Assembly: GCA_027886175.1 (NCBI GenBank)
Contig: JAJNNQ010000013.1
Location: forward strand, 3,038,001-3,102,000
From: Phylloscopus collybita
Lineage: Eukaryota; Chordata; Aves; Passeriformes; Phylloscopidae
Length of the DNA: 64,000 bases
Direction: 5' to 3'
The notes under the pieces are model-generated. The model saw only the letters and a list, made by a program, of their open reading frames with translations, was not told the origin of the DNA and did not search any database. The position numbers and the translations under genes are program-made. Positions 62,001 through 64,000 of the stretch are shown here, one piece after another. How positions within the stretch are numbered: the stretch's first letter is position 1; every line of letters starts with the position of its first letter.

Positions 62001-64000
62001 AAGACGTTGCCAGAATAAAGAAACCAAAATAGCCAGGCTTATTTTGTTTCATTTTTTTGTGTCTCATCATCCACATGATTCTTGATGGGTGTTCTTCCTC
62101 CTGAACTAGCAAGATTTCTCCGTCATTACAAAGAAGGTCTTGAGAGTTTTGTTCTGGAGAATATGATTTCTGCCAGGACAGTTTATAAACTACAGTAAGG
62201 TTCCAAAGCCCAGGATAAGCCTGATTCTATAGATCCCAGATCCTAGATTCTTCTAACTGAATGGGCTGTAGCCCCTCCTGGCTGGGTCTGCTGATGAATT
62301 GAACATTCAGTAACTACAGATTGTGAATTGATGAAGTTAAACAGTAGCAGGGAGAGAATCTGCAGCTTCCTTTTCTTTCAGCAGAGGAATCTGTATTTCC
62401 CTCCAGAGCCTTTTTAAAGACCTTCCAAATAAAGTTCAGGAGAGTGAAGTGCCATTAATTAATCACAACCCAAGTTCCCAGCACAAGGCAGGAACTGCTG
62501 CTTTGGGGACTAATGTTTGAAATCCCAGACCTCATTTGCAGAAGCACCTGTCTCTTGTATCTTGGGGTTAAATGTTGTCTGTTTTCTTTGCTTTTCCCTG
62601 TGTTTTCTGATCACGATTCACCCATTTTTTTGCATTATTCTGGCATTCACTGGAGGGAATATTTGAAAGGGAGATGAGATTTACTGAGAATAAAGAGCTT
62701 GTCTGCTTTTCACAGTTCTAAGGATACATTCAAAACAGAATCTGCTTTTAAATTAACATCTTGGCAGGGTAGCTGAGGTAACTGAGTTACCTCTTTTAGG
62801 AAATTACTCTCTTATAAAAAGTTTGGGTTTCTTTTTTTTATTTTATTTTAAGAGAAGTATTTGAGTTTAGTAAACAGAAGAAACTATTCATTCCACAGTT
62901 CTGTTTCAAGAAGATTTGGGGCTTTTTAGTTAGTTGGGTTTTTTCCCATTTTTTCTTCGCTCTCCTAGCTGATTTGTGCTAATTTAAAGTGTATTTCAGA
63001 TGTCTTGTTATACCTAAATTTCCCTATGCTTCATGCTTTTGATAGGAGTCTCTTTTTAACAGATAAATGATGTAATTTTTCTCATCTGCACCAATAACTG
63101 TTTTCTCCAGGTCAGCTTCTCATTGTTTTGTTGTTGTGTAAAAACTCTCAGGCTTAAAAAAATTACTTTTTTAATCTTGTTTGTTTGGATTCAAATTTAA
63201 TAAGTGAATTAAACAAGTGAAATAGAATATGAAGCATTTTTTAATCAATTATTCTGTAAAATGTGAAAAGTGCACTATGAATTATTTCTTTATATAGTCA
63301 GACACATGACACTAGGACAGGAAGGTCATAGCTTCAGACAGAGAGACACAGGACAGCGGGAGATTTCCACAGCTCATTTAAAATAAGTTCATAGTTCTCT
63401 GGCATCTTCTGAATTTTCAGTCTGGTTGCTAAGGAAAAACAACTCCAAACATTAAGGACCAGGGAGATTTCATAGTTGTTGTAGCTTTCTGAGCTCTTTT
63501 AATAATTCCAGCTTTCCTGTGTGAGCTTCAATTTTCTTAACAGTTTACTATTAAGTTGTTAACTATCATTCCACTTAAGAATTAATGTTCATTTGGTGTT
63601 GACTTTTAGACATTACCTAAATGTTATTGCCACCTTCCTGTTCAACCTGTATATTCAGAGTACAGTGACAGCAACTGCTTCACAGGTTCTTCACTGGGAG
63701 ACAGGGAGGTGCAGCTTGAGGTGCAGCTAGTTGCAATAACCATTCAAGAGGACAGAAGATGGTTGTTCTGCTGCAGGCTCTGTGTTTTTCCTTTTTTTCC
63801 TCAGTAGTGAGGAACTGTGACTGGAATTTCCAGGGAGAATTTAAGAATACCAGCTGTGAGGGCCAGGTCCCTCAAAAGAAGCAGAGGAAAATTAGATTTT
63901 TTTTTTTTTTTAAATAATTTGGGGACCCTCTTGGTGATGAACCACATCCATATGTTTGCCACAGAATCAGCCTACTGTTTAAAAAAAATCAGTTAACCTG
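52020..64000. other. intergenic DNA, nothing recognised beyond short repeats
   Basis: Contents are T-runs (14 T at 54237-54250, 15 T at 63897-63911), a GC-rich patch at 54460-54760 with open frames on both strands, and an ATGCAT/ATAC-rich simple stretch at 56831-56872. Moderately GC-rich islands also occur near 57600-58000 and 59580-59900. No conserved exon, RNA gene or recognisable transposon was found. The small hairpin CATCGA-GTTT-TCGATG at 61617-61632 sits in a patch of unusual CpG density. Confidence 0.5.
56045..56084. repeat. poly(T) tract, 40 T
   Basis: The longest homopolymer in the window: 40 uninterrupted T followed by ATTAAG. It could be the reversed poly(A) tail of a retrocopy, but no gene-like body is seen on its right side. 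Its length is unreliable in most sequencing technologies. Confidence 0.95.

Overview
This window is vertebrate nuclear DNA, almost certainly from a bird and probably a passerine. The evidence is GT-AG introns, an AT-rich background with few CpGs, and chicken-repeat-1 (CR1) LINE tails carrying the 8-bp terminal repeat (CACAGAAT on the + strand). There are also LTR-like repeats whose wording I associate with avian, mainly songbird, genomes. Bacterial features such as operons, CRISPR arrays and Shine-Dalgarno sites are neither present nor expected.

Positions 1-14450 hold the 3' end of one recognisable gene on the + strand, SRBD1 (S1 RNA-binding domain 1, the animal relative of bacterial Tex/YhgF and Spt6). 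Three coding exons are visible: about 414-566, 11131-11315 and 13517-13806. They join in phase (AG|G, then G|AT) across introns of about 10.6 kb and 2.2 kb. They encode the end of the helix-hairpin-helix region, a linker, and the C-terminal S1 domain followed by the stop codon. A 3' UTR follows, with an AATAAA signal at 14426-14431. The large intron holds a notable pair of long imperfect hairpins (8153-8376). The last intron holds an old avian LTR-like repeat (about 12060-12640).

Positions 14450-64000 contain no coding gene I can support. In human and other vertebrates the interval beyond the SRBD1 3' end is a gene desert leading to SIX2 and SIX3. If synteny holds here (inference), the rest of this window is that desert, whose expected content is distal regulatory DNA. 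I mark four segments with clustered homeodomain, POU, PBX, SOX or RFX-like words (22561-22830, 23440-23600, 28800-29280, 34720-35060) as candidate conserved non-coding elements.

The other contents are CR1 fragments (31735-32242, 41333-41461, 42440-42521, perhaps 25413-25470), an LTR-like repeat just after SRBD1 (from 14566), and a possible degenerate solo LTR with a nested hairpin near 51776-52018. Short tandem duplications, homopolymer tracts (the longest 40 T at 56045-56084) and a 52-bp double-stem palindrome at 35588-35639 complete the list. Most long open frames after 14 kb look like chance or repeat-derived frames. One (24712-25257, minus) is long enough to deserve a search.
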